A stretch of DNA of 34,281 bases from Odoribacter sp. Z80 (GCF_009935865.1 NZ_QWEL01000019.1:1-34281); one strand, 5' to 3'; positions 15,574-26,100 are shown, counted from the stretch's first letter. Made by a program: numbers and translations. Notes: generated by a model not told the origin, from the letters alone.

Positions 15574-17205
15574 TTAGAAGAAAACAGTGTAAATGATAGC
15601 CAGTAGAATGCAGATGATGTAAGCACAGATGTTAAAGACTTTATCTGTTTTAAACATATCTGCTGTTAATTTGATGGCTTTTGGATCATCATCTGTCGGA
15701 CAACTGCTCAGGCTGACCATGAAGATAATAACGATGGTTAGGATACAGGTGTAGAACATTTGATCCATGAAAGGCATCTCGAATGGCAATAGTTTGAAGA
15801 TCAAAGCGATTGGAATAGAACAGAGTACTCCCCAGATAGCACCCTTGTTAGTCGCTTTTTTCCAGAAGAGTCCCATGAGGAATACTGCCAGGATTCCCGG
15901 GCTCACCAATCCGGTATATTCCTGAATGTACTGGAACATTTGGTCTATGCCTCCCAGTAGCGGTGCCAGTAATACGGCTATGACAAGGGCAATGCCGGCA
16001 GTCAAACGGCCTGTATTCACCAATTGATGTTGGGAAGCGTTTTGATTGAGATAAGGTTTGTAGATATCCATGGTGAAGATGGTGGAGGTGGAGTTTAGCA
16101 TGGAAGCCAAAGAAGATACAATGGCTGCAGCTAAAGCGGCTAGCACCAATCCTTTTATTCCGATGGGAATGAATGTGCTGATTAACCAGGGGTAAGCATT
16201 GTCATTGTTCAGCGCCGACGAACCGGCAATTTCAAATGCACTTTTAGCTCCATGTAAGTTTTCAGTGAACATGACCCATGCAATAATACCGGGAATGGCT
16301 ACAATGAAAGGAATTAACATTTTCAGGAATGCGGCAAAGGCAATACCTCTTTGTGCTTCTTTGAGGGATCTGGCAGCCAGTGTGCGTTGGATGATGTATT
16401 GATTGAATCCCCAGTAATACAGGTTTGCCACCCAAAGGCCTCCGATAAGTACATAGATACCTGGCAGGTTATTATATTCTTTGTGGTCGCGGGAAAGAAT
16501 CATGTCAAATTTATCTCCGGCTACGTTAGCTACGTGGGAGATTCCGTTCATGATTCCGCCGTCGGGAGTGACGTAATGGAGGGCTACCAGAGTTGTAATG
16601 ATACCGCCGATGACGAGCAGGGCTACCTGAATGACGTCTGTCCAGGCCACAGCCGAAAGGCCTCCGTAGAGAGAATAGGCTGCGGCAAACAGTGCTAAGG
16701 CAATGATGGCCGGAATAACCATGGTGCCGTCTCCCACCCCTATAATGGTGTCGATGGCTTTACCTCCTAAATAAAGCACGGAAGTCAGGTTGACGAAGAT
16801 GAACAAGGCAATCCAAAATACAGCTAAAATGGTTTTCAGATTAGTAGAAAAACGTTTCTCAACAAATTCAGGAATGGTGTATATGCCTTGCTTGATGAAT
16901 ACCGGCAAAAAGAATTTACCGACGATAATCAAAGTCAGTGCTGCCATAAATTCGTAAGAGGCAATGGCTAATCCTCCCGCAAAACCGGAACCGGACATTC
17001 CGATAAATTGTTCGGCGGAGATATTGGCTGCAATCAGGGAGGAACCGATGGCCCACCACGGCAGAGCCTTGCTGGCTAAGAAATAATCTTCTGCAGTTTT
17101 TGTTTGTCCCTTTTTGGTGCGGGAAACCCATAGACCTACCCCGATCAGTAGAATGGCATAGATGCCGAGGATAATAAAATCTATGATATGGAAACTCGGA
17201 TTCAT
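15574..17205 (-). CDS. Sodium/solute symporter, SGLT-like
   Basis: A 543-aa inner-membrane transporter of the SSS family (SLC5-like) with about 14 hydrophobic helices. The ATG at 17205 (MNPSFHIIDFIILGIYAILL) was chosen because an upstream ATG at 17247 would overlap galK. Landmarks are GWxRTKKGQTKTAEDYFLAS-like region near 30-45, LIAANISAEQFIGMSGSGF near 65-85 (Na+ site region), and WVANLYYWGFNQYIIQRTLA near 258-277, as in Na+/glucose-galactose carriers. It lies 22 nt after galK, so it is probably a Na+-driven galactose (or glucose) importer. Substrate is inferred from context. Confidence 0.88.
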   Translation of the reverse strand: MNPSFHIIDFIILGIYAILLIGVGLWVSRTKKGQTKTAEDYFLASKALPWWAIGSSLIAANISAEQFIGMSGSGFAGGLAIASYEFMAALTLIIVGKFFLPVFIKQGIYTIPEFVEKRFSTNLKTILAVFWIALFIFVNLTSVLYLGGKAIDTIIGVGDGTMVIPAIIALALFAAAYSLYGGLSAVAWTDVIQVALLVIGGIITTLVALHYVTPDGGIMNGISHVANVAGDKFDMILSRDHKEYNNLPGIYVLIGGLWVANLYYWGFNQYIIQRTLAARSLKEAQRGIAFAAFLKMLIPFIVAIPGIIAWVMFTENLHGAKSAFEIAGSSALNNDNAYPWLISTFIPIGIKGLVLAALAAAIVSSLASMLNSTSTIFTMDIYKPYLNQNASQHQLVNTGRLTAGIALVIAVLLAPLLGGIDQMFQYIQEYTGLVSPGILAVFLMGLFWKKATNKGAIWGVLCSIPIALIFKLLPFEMPFMDQMFYTCILTIVIIFMVSLSSCPTDDDPKAIKLTADMFKTDKVFNICAYIICILLAIIYTVFF

Positions 17206-17227
17206 AAATGTTATTTTATCTGGATTA

Positions 17228-18382
17228 TTAATAAAGTTTTCGTGCACCTTCGCCTACATCGGCAATATAGAAAGTTGCTTCCAAATTTACTTTCTCTTTA
17301 TAGAGTTTACCTACTTTTTCAATGTAGTCGTTGACTTTGTCTGCTTGTACGAGGGTAACCGTACATCCTCCGAATCCAGCCCCGGTCATGCGGGAGCCCA
17401 GAACTCCTTCCAGGTGTTGTCCTTCTTCGGCCAGAGTATCCAGTTCTATACCGGTTACTTCGTAATCTTCTTTTAAAGATTGATGTGAAGCATTCATCAG
17501 GAGGCCGAATGTTTTAAGATCGCCTGATTTCAGCGCATCAATTGCTTTGATGACTCTTTGGTTTTCGTATACGGCATGTCTGGCCCGACGGCGTACCGTT
17601 TCATTTTGGATCAGGTGACTGTATTTTTCAAATTCTTCTTCTGTCAGTTCGCACAGGAAATTGATTTTGCGGGCAGTAGAAATGGTTGCTACTGCTTCAT
17701 CACATTCACTTCTCCGTTCGTTGTATTTGGAATCAGCCAGTCCTCTTTTTTTATTGGTGTTGGCGATTACCAGTTTGTAACCTTGCATTTCGAGAGGGAC
17801 GTAGTCATATTTCAGTGAGGCACAATCCAGGGCAATTGCTTTCTGGGCTTTTCCCATGCCGACGGCAAACTGGTCCATAATTCCGCAGTTTACGCCGACG
17901 TAGATATTTTCTGCTTTCTGGGAAATTTTTACCAAATCAACCATGTCCAGGTTGGCCTTACACATTTCGTTTAACATGACGGCTGTTACTACTTCGATAG
18001 AAGCTGATGAAGAAAGCCCTGCTCCGTTGGGTATATTTCCGTAGTATAACAGGTCATATCCCCAAACGTCAAATCCCCGGTTTGCAAATTCTTTCATAAC
18101 TCCTAACGGGTATTTAATCCATGTGCTGGGTTTATTGATGAAAGCGTTTGCATCTACCGTTCCGGAAAACTCCATATTGATACTGGAGAAAGAGGTTTTT
18201 TTGTCGTTTCTGGGAGACAACAAAAGATAAGTACCAAAACTTAATGCACAAGGGAATACTAAACCTCCGTTATAGTCGGTGTGTTCGCCGATTAGGTTGA
18301 CACGCCCTGGTGCGAAAAAAGCGTGTTCTGCTTTTTTGCCATAGATTTCTTCGAATGTATGTTCCAGATCAAGTATATTCAT
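17228..18382 (-). CDS. galK: Galactokinase
   Basis: A 384-aa GHMP kinase that phosphorylates alpha-D-galactose to galactose-1-phosphate, the first step of the Leloir pathway after GalM. Signatures: APGRVNLIGEHTDYNGG near 24-40, IPNGAGLSSSASIE near 118-131 (GHMP ATP motif) and RMTGAGFGGCTVTLV near 331-345. The ATG at 18382 (MNILDLEHTFEEIYG) is preferred over an in-frame GTG at 18412. It is cotranscribed with the symporter and divergent from galM. Confidence 0.96.
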   Translation of the reverse strand: MNILDLEHTFEEIYGKKAEHAFFAPGRVNLIGEHTDYNGGLVFPCALSFGTYLLLSPRNDKKTSFSSINMEFSGTVDANAFINKPSTWIKYPLGVMKEFANRGFDVWGYDLLYYGNIPNGAGLSSSASIEVVTAVMLNEMCKANLDMVDLVKISQKAENIYVGVNCGIMDQFAVGMGKAQKAIALDCASLKYDYVPLEMQGYKLVIANTNKKRGLADSKYNERRSECDEAVATISTARKINFLCELTEEEFEKYSHLIQNETVRRRARHAVYENQRVIKAIDALKSGDLKTFGLLMNASHQSLKEDYEVTGIELDTLAEEGQHLEGVLGSRMTGAGFGGCTVTLVQADKVNDYIEKVGKLYKEKVNLEATFYIADVGEGARKLY

Positions 18383-18425
18383 AAATATATTGTTGGTGAT
18401 TTTACTTTGCACTACATTAATTTGA

Positions 18426-18456
18426 CAAAAATATAATATTTTTTTTAGTACTGCAA
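18426..18456 (-). promoter_or_regulatory. Promoter of galK and symporter
   Basis: On the minus strand TTG (18456-18454), 20 nt, then TATTTTTG (18433-18426). It lies 44 nt before the chosen galK ATG. Confidence 0.55.
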
Positions 18457-18513
18457 TTTATAGTAAAAGACTTCCGTTAGTTTAAATAAAAAGGTGGTAT
18501 AAATATTTTTTTT

Positions 18514-18534
18514 TATCAAAAATTGATACCTTTG
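18514..18534 (+). promoter_or_regulatory. galM promoter with overlapping palindrome
   Basis: TACCTTTG (18527-18534) is a perfect -7 element 20 nt before the galM ATG. A TATCAA / TTGATA palindrome with an AAA spacer (18514-18528) abuts and slightly overlaps it, where a regulator could block or aid polymerase. Whether it also controls galK is unknown. Confidence 0.5.
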
Positions 18535-18553
18535 TAAATCATTCTAATGTGTG

Positions 18554-19528
18554 ATGGAAGCAGAATTATATGTATTGAAAAGTCCGGAGCTGGAAGTGCA
18601 TGTGACTAATCTCGGAGCAACGCTGGTGCGTGTGATTACTCCGGACAACGCTGGTAAACCTACGGATATTTTGTTGGGGCTGGAACGGGCATCCGATTAT
18701 GATAGTCCGGCCTATATTGCGGGAGGATCTTATTTGGGTGCCTGTATCGGAAGGTATGGGAACCGTATTGCCCAGGGAAAATTTTCTATTGACGGTCGGG
18801 AATTTCAATTGGCTGTGAATAATGGACCTAATCATTTGCACGGGGGGCACAGAGGTTTTGACCGGAAATTATGGACAAAGGTGGAACAAGGGTCTTCGTC
18901 GGTTGTATTGCGGTATAAGAGTCCGGACGGAGAAGAAAACTATCCCGGTAATCTGGTGGTGACTGTGACGTTTCGGGTGGAAGGCAAAGAACTGAAAATC
19001 AATTATGAAGCTGAGACAGACAAGAAATGTTATGTCAATCTGACACATCATCCTTATTTTAATCTGAATCCGGGGCTTGCTGATGTGCGTTCGTTGCGCT
19101 TAAAGTTATTTTCCCGACAATATTTACATACGAACGGATTGATTCCGGATGGTACTTTTGTGCAGGCTGAGGGAGCATATGATTTTTCAGGTTTCAGGGC
19201 TTTGAAGGAAGTGATTGAAGATTATGGCGGACTGGATGATTGCTATGTGTTTGAAGCGGATGGAAAAGTAGAACGCAGGGCTGAGTTATGGAGTCCGGAG
19301 TCCGGGATAAAGCTTTATGTCTGTTCGGATTATCCGGGTTTACAAGTGTATACCGGCCGTTTTTTGCAAGTAGAAGATGCAAGGGGGGGATTGTCTTATG
19401 GTGCTTATACCGGAGTGGCTTTAGAGGCTCAGTATTGGCCGGATTCTCCGCATCATGCTTCTTTTCCCACCACTTTGTTACAACCAGGAGAAGTTTATCG
19501 GAAAACTACGATATATGGTATCGAATAA
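18554..19528 (+). CDS. galM: Aldose 1-epimerase (mutarotase)
   Basis: A 324-aa enzyme that interconverts alpha and beta anomers of galactose and glucose, supplying the alpha form for GalK. Conserved parts: GRYGNRIAQGKF near 63-74, the catalytic His region NGPNHLHGGHRGFDRKLW near 90-107, THHPYFNL near 165-172 and the catalytic Glu in ALEAQYWPDSPHH near 295-307. The ATG at 18554 follows a GTG at 18551 that could also start. No signal peptide is seen, so it is cytoplasmic, unlike some Bacteroidales mutarotases. Divergent from galK with facing promoters. Confidence 0.94.
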   Translation: MEAELYVLKSPELEVHVTNLGATLVRVITPDNAGKPTDILLGLERASDYDSPAYIAGGSYLGACIGRYGNRIAQGKFSIDGREFQLAVNNGPNHLHGGHRGFDRKLWTKVEQGSSSVVLRYKSPDGEENYPGNLVVTVTFRVEGKELKINYEAETDKKCYVNLTHHPYFNLNPGLADVRSLRLKLFSRQYLHTNGLIPDGTFVQAEGAYDFSGFRALKEVIEDYGGLDDCYVFEADGKVERRAELWSPESGIKLYVCSDYPGLQVYTGRFLQVEDARGGLSYGAYTGVALEAQYWPDSPHHASFPTTLLQPGEVYRKTTIYGIE

Positions 19529-19574
19529 CCAGGAAAGTTCAATATGTTTTATTTGTTTAAACTGACAAGAAATT

Positions 19575-20444
19575 ATGGGAAAGTACGAATTAAATAAGAA
19601 CCTTGCTCAGATGTTAAAGGGTGGGGTTATTATGGATGTAACCAATGCTGAACAGGCGAAAATTGCGGAAGCAGCAGGAGCCTGTGCTGTGATGGCATTG
19701 GAAAGGGTTCCGGCAGATATTCGGCGTGACGGTGGTGTCGCCCGAATGTCCGATCCGCAGATGATTAAGGCTATCCAGAAAGCTGTTTCCATTCCGGTGA
19801 TGGCTAAAGTGAGAATCGGCCATTTTGTGGAAGCACAGATATTAGAGGCGATAGGCATTGATTTTATTGATGAAAGTGAAGTCTTGACCCCTGCCGATGA
19901 ACTTTATCATGTGGACAAGACTGCTTTTAAAGTTCCGTTTGTATGCGGTGCCCGTAATTTGGGAGAAGCTTTACGCCGGATTGGGGAAGGTGCAGCCATG
20001 ATACGTACAAAGGGAGAGGCTGGGACCGGAAATGTAGTGGAGGCTGTTACCCATATGCGGCAAATCAGTGATGATATGCGCCGGGTGAAAAATGCGGGAG
20101 TGGAAGAATTGATGACTTTAGCTAAAGAGTTTGGAGCCCCTTATGAATTGGTAAAATATGTGCATGAACATGGGAAATTGCCGGTTGTGAATTTTGCTGC
20201 AGGAGGTATTGCCACCCCTGCTGATGCTGCTTTGATGATGCAACTGGGTTCGGAAGGTGTATTTGTAGGTTCTGGTATTTTTAAATCCGGAGATCCTGAA
20301 AAGCGGGCAAGAGCTATTGTTCAGGCCGTTACTTATTATAACGATCCGTTGAAGTTGGCTGAGCTCTCAGAAAATCTGGGAGAGGCGATGTCCGGTTTGG
20401 AAATTAAAACTCTGGAAAGCAAATATGCCGAGAGAGGATGGTAA
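19575..20444 (+). CDS. pdxS: Pyridoxal 5'-phosphate synthase, PdxS subunit
   Basis: A 289-aa TIM-barrel synthase that builds PLP from ribose-5-phosphate, glyceraldehyde-3-phosphate and ammonia in a 12+12 complex with PdxT. The Schiff-base lysine is K78 in [11 protein letters not shown] (K81 in B. subtilis). D21 (VIMDV) and the phosphate-binding segments GEAGTGN and [11 protein letters not shown] are present. It is 59 nt before the PdxT ATG, separated from it by a strong hairpin. Confidence 0.97.
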   Translation: MGKYELNKNLAQMLKGGVIMDVTNAEQAKIAEAAGACAVMALERVPADIRRDGGVARMSDPQMIKAIQKAVSIPVMAKVRIGHFVEAQILEAIGIDFIDESEVLTPADELYHVDKTAFKVPFVCGARNLGEALRRIGEGAAMIRTKGEAGTGNVVEAVTHMRQISDDMRRVKNAGVEELMTLAKEFGAPYELVKYVHEHGKLPVVNFAAGGIATPADAALMMQLGSEGVFVGSGIFKSGDPEKRARAIVQAVTYYNDPLKLAELSENLGEAMSGLEIKTLESKYAERGW

Positions 20445-20450
20445 TGTTTT

Positions 20451-20490
20451 AACATAGTCTATAAAGTTTGTCTGCTTTATAGGCTATGTT
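20451..20490 (+). promoter_or_regulatory. 16-bp hairpin between pdxS and pdxT
   Basis: AACATAGTCTATAAAG (20451-20466) pairs with CTTTATAGGCTATGTT (20475-20490) over all 16 positions with one T-G pair and an 8-nt loop. No T run follows (GTCCC), so it is not a standard terminator. It ends 13 nt before the pdxT ATG. Likely roles are mRNA processing, 3' stabilisation of pdxS, or control of pdxT translation. Confidence 0.6.
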
Positions 20491-20503
20491 GTCCCTTTTA
20501 GCT

Positions 20504-21085
20504 ATGAAGATAGGAATCTTAGGTTTTCAAGGAGCTGTTGTTGAACATCAACAGCATATAGAAAAGATTGGAGAGGAGGCGGTGGTTGTCCGTTATCCGG
20601 GGCAATTAGATGATTTGGATGGAATTATCTTGCCGGGAGGAGAGAGTACTACAATGGGAAAGTTATTGAACCGTACCGGTATGATGGAGCCTTTGAAGGA
20701 GAAAATATTGCAGGGACTTCCGGTGTGGGGTACTTGTGCCGGAATGATTTTGCTTGCTAAAAATTTGGTAAATGATTCTGTAAGACATCTGGCAGTGATG
20801 GATATTGAAGTGAAACGAAATGCTTATGGAACTCAGATCGATAGTTTTGATATGGAAGTAAGTCTTCCGGAAATTAGTCCGAAGCCGGAACCATTGGTAT
20901 TTATCCGTGCGCCTTATATTATCCGTGCCGGAGAAGGGGTAAGGGTATTGTGTCGGGTGGACGGCCATATTGTGGCTGCCAGGCAAGGTCATATGTTCGC
21001 CACTTCTTTTCATCCGGAGCTGACTGACAGCCTGGCTTTTCATCGTTATTTTGCAGAAATATGCCGGGAAGACAGGGAAGGATAA
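20504..21085 (+). CDS. pdxT: Pyridoxal 5'-phosphate synthase glutaminase subunit PdxT
   Basis: A 193-aa class I glutamine amidotransferase that supplies ammonia to PdxS. The catalytic triad is visible: C78 in WGTCAGMILL, H170 and E172 in TSFHPELTD. The substrate segment LPGGESTTMGKL is at 43-54. The ATG at 20504 (MKIGILGFQGAVVEH) matches the family start; the upstream ATG at 20486 is inside the hairpin stem and would add six residues. Convergent with the heptose kinase gene, 8 nt apart. Confidence 0.96.
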   Translation: MKIGILGFQGAVVEHQQHIEKIGEEAVVVRYPGQLDDLDGIILPGGESTTMGKLLNRTGMMEPLKEKILQGLPVWGTCAGMILLAKNLVNDSVRHLAVMDIEVKRNAYGTQIDSFDMEVSLPEISPKPEPLVFIRAPYIIRAGEGVRVLCRVDGHIVAARQGHMFATSFHPELTDSLAFHRYFAEICREDREG

Positions 21086-21093
21086 GCTTTCCT

Positions 21094-22038
21094 TTACAAT
21101 AAAGGGGCAAGTTCTTCGCGGGTCAGCGTTGCCGTACCTATTTTTTTTACTACAATACCAGCTGCTATATTGGCGGTTTTTATGGCGTCTATTATATCCA
21201 TACCGGCGGCAAGGCAAATACTGAGTGTGGCAACTACCGTGTCACCTGCTCCGCTAACGTCAAATACTTCTTCTGAATGGGTTGGAATATGAAGGGGAGG
21301 AAAGTCTCCGATGAGGCTCATGCCTTTTTCGCTTCGGGTCACTAACAGTGAAGTGAGCTGGTTGGTTTCCATGGCTTCCCGTGCTGCTTTTTCAATTGCC
21401 TGGTCAGTATTGGGTACCGAATAGCCCACAATATCGCTTAGTTCTTTTACATTTGGGGTTATTATGTCCGCTCCCATGTATTTTTTCCAGTTTTTCCCTT
21501 TGGGGTCAATAATGACTTTTTTCCCCTGATTTTGGGCCAGTCGGACCAGGTAGCAACAAAAATCTTCTGAAATGAGTCCTTTGCCATAGTCGGAAATGAC
21601 TAAAATATGATATTCCGGTAATGCCTGGCTGATTTTTTCCTTTAATTGTTGTTTTTCGTTTTCGCTAAGTCCGTTTTTTTCTTCATAATCCACCCTGACA
21701 ATTTGTTGTTTCCCGCCGATAATCCGGGCTTTGGTAATGGTTGGATTGGAAGTTCTTAACAGAAAAGTGTGAATGTGTCGCCGGTGGCTGATATTTTCTA
21801 TTTCCCTGCCAAAAAAATCATGGCCAATTGTGCCGCATAATAGGGTTTGTCCCCCGAGACTTGCTATGTTGTTGGCTACATTGGAAGCTCCTCCCAGACG
21901 AGACTCTTCTTTATGAATGTTGACAATAGGTACAGGAGCTTCCGGAGAAATTCTTTCTACTTGTCCGAAATAATATTTGTCAAGCATGACATCGCCGACA
22001 ATGAGCACTTTATAATTAGAGAAATCCAGTTCCTTCAT
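21094..22038 (-). CDS. hldA: D-glycero-beta-D-manno-heptose-7-phosphate kinase (RfaE1/HldA type)
   Basis: A 314-aa PfkB-family sugar kinase that matches the kinase half of HldE, which makes heptose-1,7-bisphosphate for LPS core. Motifs: LIVGDVMLDKYYFGQVERIS at 12-31, ESRLGGASNVANNIASLGG near 45-63 and the PfkB end signature FDVSGAGDTVVA near 254-265. The adenylyltransferase half (HldC) is not fused and not nearby. The ATG at 22038 leaves a 7-nt gap after prfB; one at 22095 would overlap prfB by 50 nt. Another PfkB substrate cannot be excluded. Confidence 0.85.
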   Translation of the reverse strand: MKELDFSNYKVLIVGDVMLDKYYFGQVERISPEAPVPIVNIHKEESRLGGASNVANNIASLGGQTLLCGTIGHDFFGREIENISHRRHIHTFLLRTSNPTITKARIIGGKQQIVRVDYEEKNGLSENEKQQLKEKISQALPEYHILVISDYGKGLISEDFCCYLVRLAQNQGKKVIIDPKGKNWKKYMGADIITPNVKELSDIVGYSVPNTDQAIEKAAREAMETNQLTSLLVTRSEKGMSLIGDFPPLHIPTHSEEVFDVSGAGDTVVATLSICLAAGMDIIDAIKTANIAAGIVVKKIGTATLTREELAPLL

Positions 22039-22045
22039 TTTCGTT

Positions 22046-23159
22046 TTATTCAGTTCCTCCGAATTCCATGAGGTAAGCTTTGATAAATTCATCAATCTTT
22101 CCGTCCATTACTCCTCCAACATCAGAGGTTTGGTAATTGGTTCGGTGGTCTTTTACCCGGCGGTCATCAAAAACATAGCTACGGATTTGAGAACCCCATT
22201 CGATTTTTTTCTTGTTGGCCTCTACTTTGGCCTGTTCTGCCATCCGGTGTTGTAATTCTTTGTCGTAGAGGATAGAACGCAATTGGCGCAATGCATTCTC
22301 TTTGTTTTTAGGCTGGTCCCGGGTTTCTGTGTTTTCGATGAGAATTTCTTCTTCTTCGCCGGTATAGGGGTCTTTGTATTGATAGCGCAGACGTACACCG
22401 GATTCCACTTTGTTAACATTCTGTCCGCCGGCACCTCCGGAGCGGAAAGTATCCCAGCTGATATCTGCCTGATTGATGGAAATTTCTATGGTGTCGTCTA
22501 CCAAAGGTGTAACAAATACCGAAGCGAAAGAAGTCATTCTTTTCCCCTGGGCGTTAAAGGGAGATACCCGTACCAAGCGGTGTACTCCATTTTCTCCTTT
22601 CAGATAGCCGTAGGCAAAATCACCTTCTATTTGCAGGGTTACAGTTTTGATTCCTGCTTCGTCCCCATCTTGTAATGTGCTGACAGAACATTTATAATGG
22701 TTATTTTCTGCCCATCGGATATACATGCGCATTAGCATGGATGCCCAATCCTGGCTTTCTGTGCCGCCGGCTCCTGAGTTGATTTTCAGTACACAACTCA
22801 TTTCGTCGGCTTCGCCCTGCAGCATGTTTTTTAATTCCAGGTTTTCTACCAAACTCAAGGTTTCGGCATAGTGGGTGTCCACTTCTTCTTCGGTGGCTTC
22901 TCCTTCTTTAGCAAATTCATACAATACATTCAGGTCATCTATGGAACGGCAAACTTCTTCACAACCTTCTATCCAGCCTTTCAATTCCCGCACTTGTTTC
23001 ATCACCTTTTCTGCTGTTTTGGCATCATTCCAGAAGTCCGGAGCCTGCGTCCGCATTTCAATCTCTTCCAGTTCTATTTTCTTATGGTCGAGGTCAAAGA
23101 TACCTCCTCAGAGCGCCGCCGCGTTCTTCAACTGCTTTCAGTTGATCTATTGTAATCAT
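22046..23159 (-). CDS. prfB: Peptide chain release factor 2, with programmed +1 frameshift
   Basis: RF2 releases the peptide at UGA and UAA codons. The gene is in two frames: 21 codons from the ATG at 23159 (MITIDQLKAVEERGGALRRYL) to an in-frame TGA at 23096-23094, then a +1 shift that skips T at 23096 and reads GAC onward to 22046. The product is 370 aa. The tripeptide-recognition motif SPF (in VSPFNAQGKR) and the catalytic GGQ (in SGGAGGQNVNKVESG) are intact. DUF2723 ends 10 nt upstream and the heptose kinase starts 7 nt downstream, so the three are probably cotranscribed. Confidence 0.97.
23093..23108 (-). promoter_or_regulatory. RF2 frameshift site
   Basis: On the minus strand the site reads AGGAGGT ATCTTTGAC: a full Shine-Dalgarno-like AGGAGG, three bases later the slippery CTT, then the TGA stop and C. 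This is the classic autoregulatory layout, in which low RF2 slows termination at the UGA and favours the +1 shift. Confidence 0.95.
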
Positions 23160-23169
23160 AACTTGTGTT

Positions 23170-26100
23170 TTAATTTTCTAATTCAATGGTTTGAGCTGAA
23201 TCATTTTCTGGCATAACCGGCCGGGAAGGACGAAGCAAGCCGGGGTTGAGCAATTTCTCCACCTGTTGGCTAATGTCCATAGCCAATTCTTTGTCGCCAT
23301 GTTGATAGGTTATTTGCATCAGCTTTTGAAGTATATTCAGGCTCATTTCCTCATTTTGCCGGATACTGGGTGTATTGGCAAATTTAGGCGACAGAGAATT
23401 GATGTATTTTAGCATCTGGATGTTGTTTCTGGTCAGTTCATTTACCAGATGACGGGCTGATTCTTTTTTATCCAACATATAATAAAGCTGGGCATAGAAA
23501 GTCAGGGTTCCGTCTGCGGGGATTTGATACAGAGGTAATTCTTCCAGGCTTTTATCTAAGACAGCAGCAGCTTGTTCATACTTTCCTTCTTGCTGTAGTT
23601 GATCTGCCAGACGGAAGAATGTACTCCGGTATTTCATTACTCCAATGTTGTTGTCATGGAAATAGTCGATATTGACTTTTGGATCTTTGATATTTCCCCA
23701 TACGAATTTATTCATCATATTGTCGTAGAGGATATCGGAGTCTATTTTGCCATATTCGTTGAATTTTTGAGAAGGAGTTTCAACCGGTATCAATCTGTAA
23801 GCGGCACCTTCCAGTTGGAAATATTTCTCAAATCCCATATAGGAGTCTGCTCCCATACCTATTCCGAAATAGATCGGACGTTCCCAGTCGTTTGTTGCAA
23901 TGATATCCAAGACCATAAGCTGGGATTTGTTCAGGTATCTGCCTTTTAAGTTAATGTTCAGTTCTTTTACAATTTTATCGCTGTCCTGGGCTTTTACCGT
24001 ACCGTTGGCTATGACTTTTGCTGAGTCTATGGGTAGATAAAGATTTCGGGTTGGAATGTAGTCCAGGCTGGATATGGAACCTTTTACTTTGGTTTGAGGC
24101 AGATCGCTGGCTACAAATTCCATGGCTTCCCGTAAGTCAGCCCGTTTGAATTGTTCCATAACGACTATTGTTTCCCGTTTCCCGTCACGGTATTGTTCTT
24201 TTGTGAAAGAGATCGGGACTGCCGGTGATTCGTAAGCTTTCCGTTTGATTTGGTCAATATACCATGGTCCGGCAAGCAAACTAAGATTAACGATACGGAT
24301 GTCACGTCGGACACCTTCCACTTCTTGTGCATACCAGAGCGGGAAAGTGTCGTTATCTCCATACGTAAACAATATCGCATTGGGAGCGCAGGAGTTCAGG
24401 TAGTTCTTGGCATATGCAATGGTGGCATAGCGTCCGGCACGGGTGTGGTCATCCCAGTTTTGTGCTCCCATATTTACGGGAACTGCGAATAGACAGACTA
24501 CGGTTGTGATGAGGGCGGATGCTGCCGGATTCAGTTGTCTGATGTGTTTATTCATAAACTCCCAGATAGCCAGTACGCCCAAGCCAATCCAGATGGCAAA
24601 AGCGTAGAAAGAACCGGCGTAAGCATAATCCCGTTCACGGGGTTCAACAGGCGACTGGTTCAGGAATATGATGATGGCTATACCTGTGAGAAGGAATAAT
24701 AACATGACAACCCAGAAGTCCTGTTTGCCGGTTCTGCTTTTCCGGTATTGATAGAACATGCCGAGAAGACCCAGTAAGAAAGGAAGCATATAATATTTAT
24801 TATAAGCTTTCTCATTTTTTAAAGTGTCGGGAAGTTCGGATTGGTTGCCTAAACGTAATTCGTCCAAGAATCTGATGCCTGTAATCCAGTTGCCCTGTGT
24901 AATTTCTCCGTTTCCCTGTATGTCATTTTGCCGTCCAGAGAAATTCCACATGAAGTATCTCCAATACATATGTCCCAATTGGTAATTGAAGAAAAAACGG
25001 AGGTTGTTGCCAAAACTGGGTCGGGTAATCGGTTCTCCGTCGACCATGTAAGTTGGTCCGTTGTTCTTACCAGCCCATGCCTGGTATTGTGCGGGATAAA
25101 AGGAACGGCCATTGTTGTGCATCCGTGGGAAGAATGTACAAAAGCGTTTGTCATATACACCGATAGGTTTGAAACTGACTTTTTCGTATAATCCGGTTTC
25201 TTTGTTTTGATAATAAACAGGCTCTCCCTCTTTATAATCGAGTTGGGGTGCATTGTAATATTGTCCGTACAACAGAGGTGTATCTCCGTACTGGTCCCGG
25301 TTGATATAAGAAAGCAGGGAAAATACATTGTCCGGACTGTTTTCATCAATAGGAGGGTCGCTCAAAGAACGAATAACTACCATTGAATAGGAGGAATAAC
25401 CGATCAGGATAACCATAAAGCAGGTCAGGATTGTATTCCAGATGGGCATATTCTTTTTTAAGGTATACCGGATACCCCATATCAATCCGCTTACAATCAG
25501 GAGAACGTAAATGATAACCCCGGTATTGAATGGGAATCCCATGCCATTGGTGAACATAAGTTCAAACCAACCGGCTATTTTAATGACTCCGGGAATAACT
25601 CCGAAATTTACCACTCCGAGGATAATCAGGGAGAGAAGTCCGGTTTTAATGATTCCTTTTGGGGTTGGGGTATATTTTTTGAAATAATAGACGAAGACGA
25701 TGGCCGGAATTGCCAGTAAGTTCAATAAATGAACTCCGATGGATAATCCAATCAGATAAGCGATAAACACGAGCCAACGGTTTGCATAAGGTTCGAATGC
25801 TACATTTTCCCATTTCAGGATAGCCCAGAATACCAGGGCTGTAAAGAGGGAGGACATGGCATATACTTCTCCTTCCACTGCCGAGAACCAGAATGTGTCG
25901 GTGAATGTAAAGGTCAATGAACCTATTAGAGAAGCTCCCAGTATGGCAAACATCTGTCCTAAGGTCATTTCTTCCCCATCTTTTACTACTAATTTACGTG
26001 CCAGATGGGTGATGGACCAGAATAAAAACAGGATTGTGAAGCCTGAGCATAGAGCAGACATGTAATTGATCATCAATGACTGCTTTTCCGGTGAGGGGGC

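Noticed and set aside
18514-18528. Calling the TATCAA-TTGATA palindrome an FNR box
   Set aside because: FNR sites have the half-sites in the opposite order (TTGAT then ATCAA) with a four-base spacer.
22046-23159. prfB as a frameshifted pseudogene
   Set aside because: The frame change is at the exact programmed site (AGGAGG, CTT TGA C) and all functional motifs are intact.
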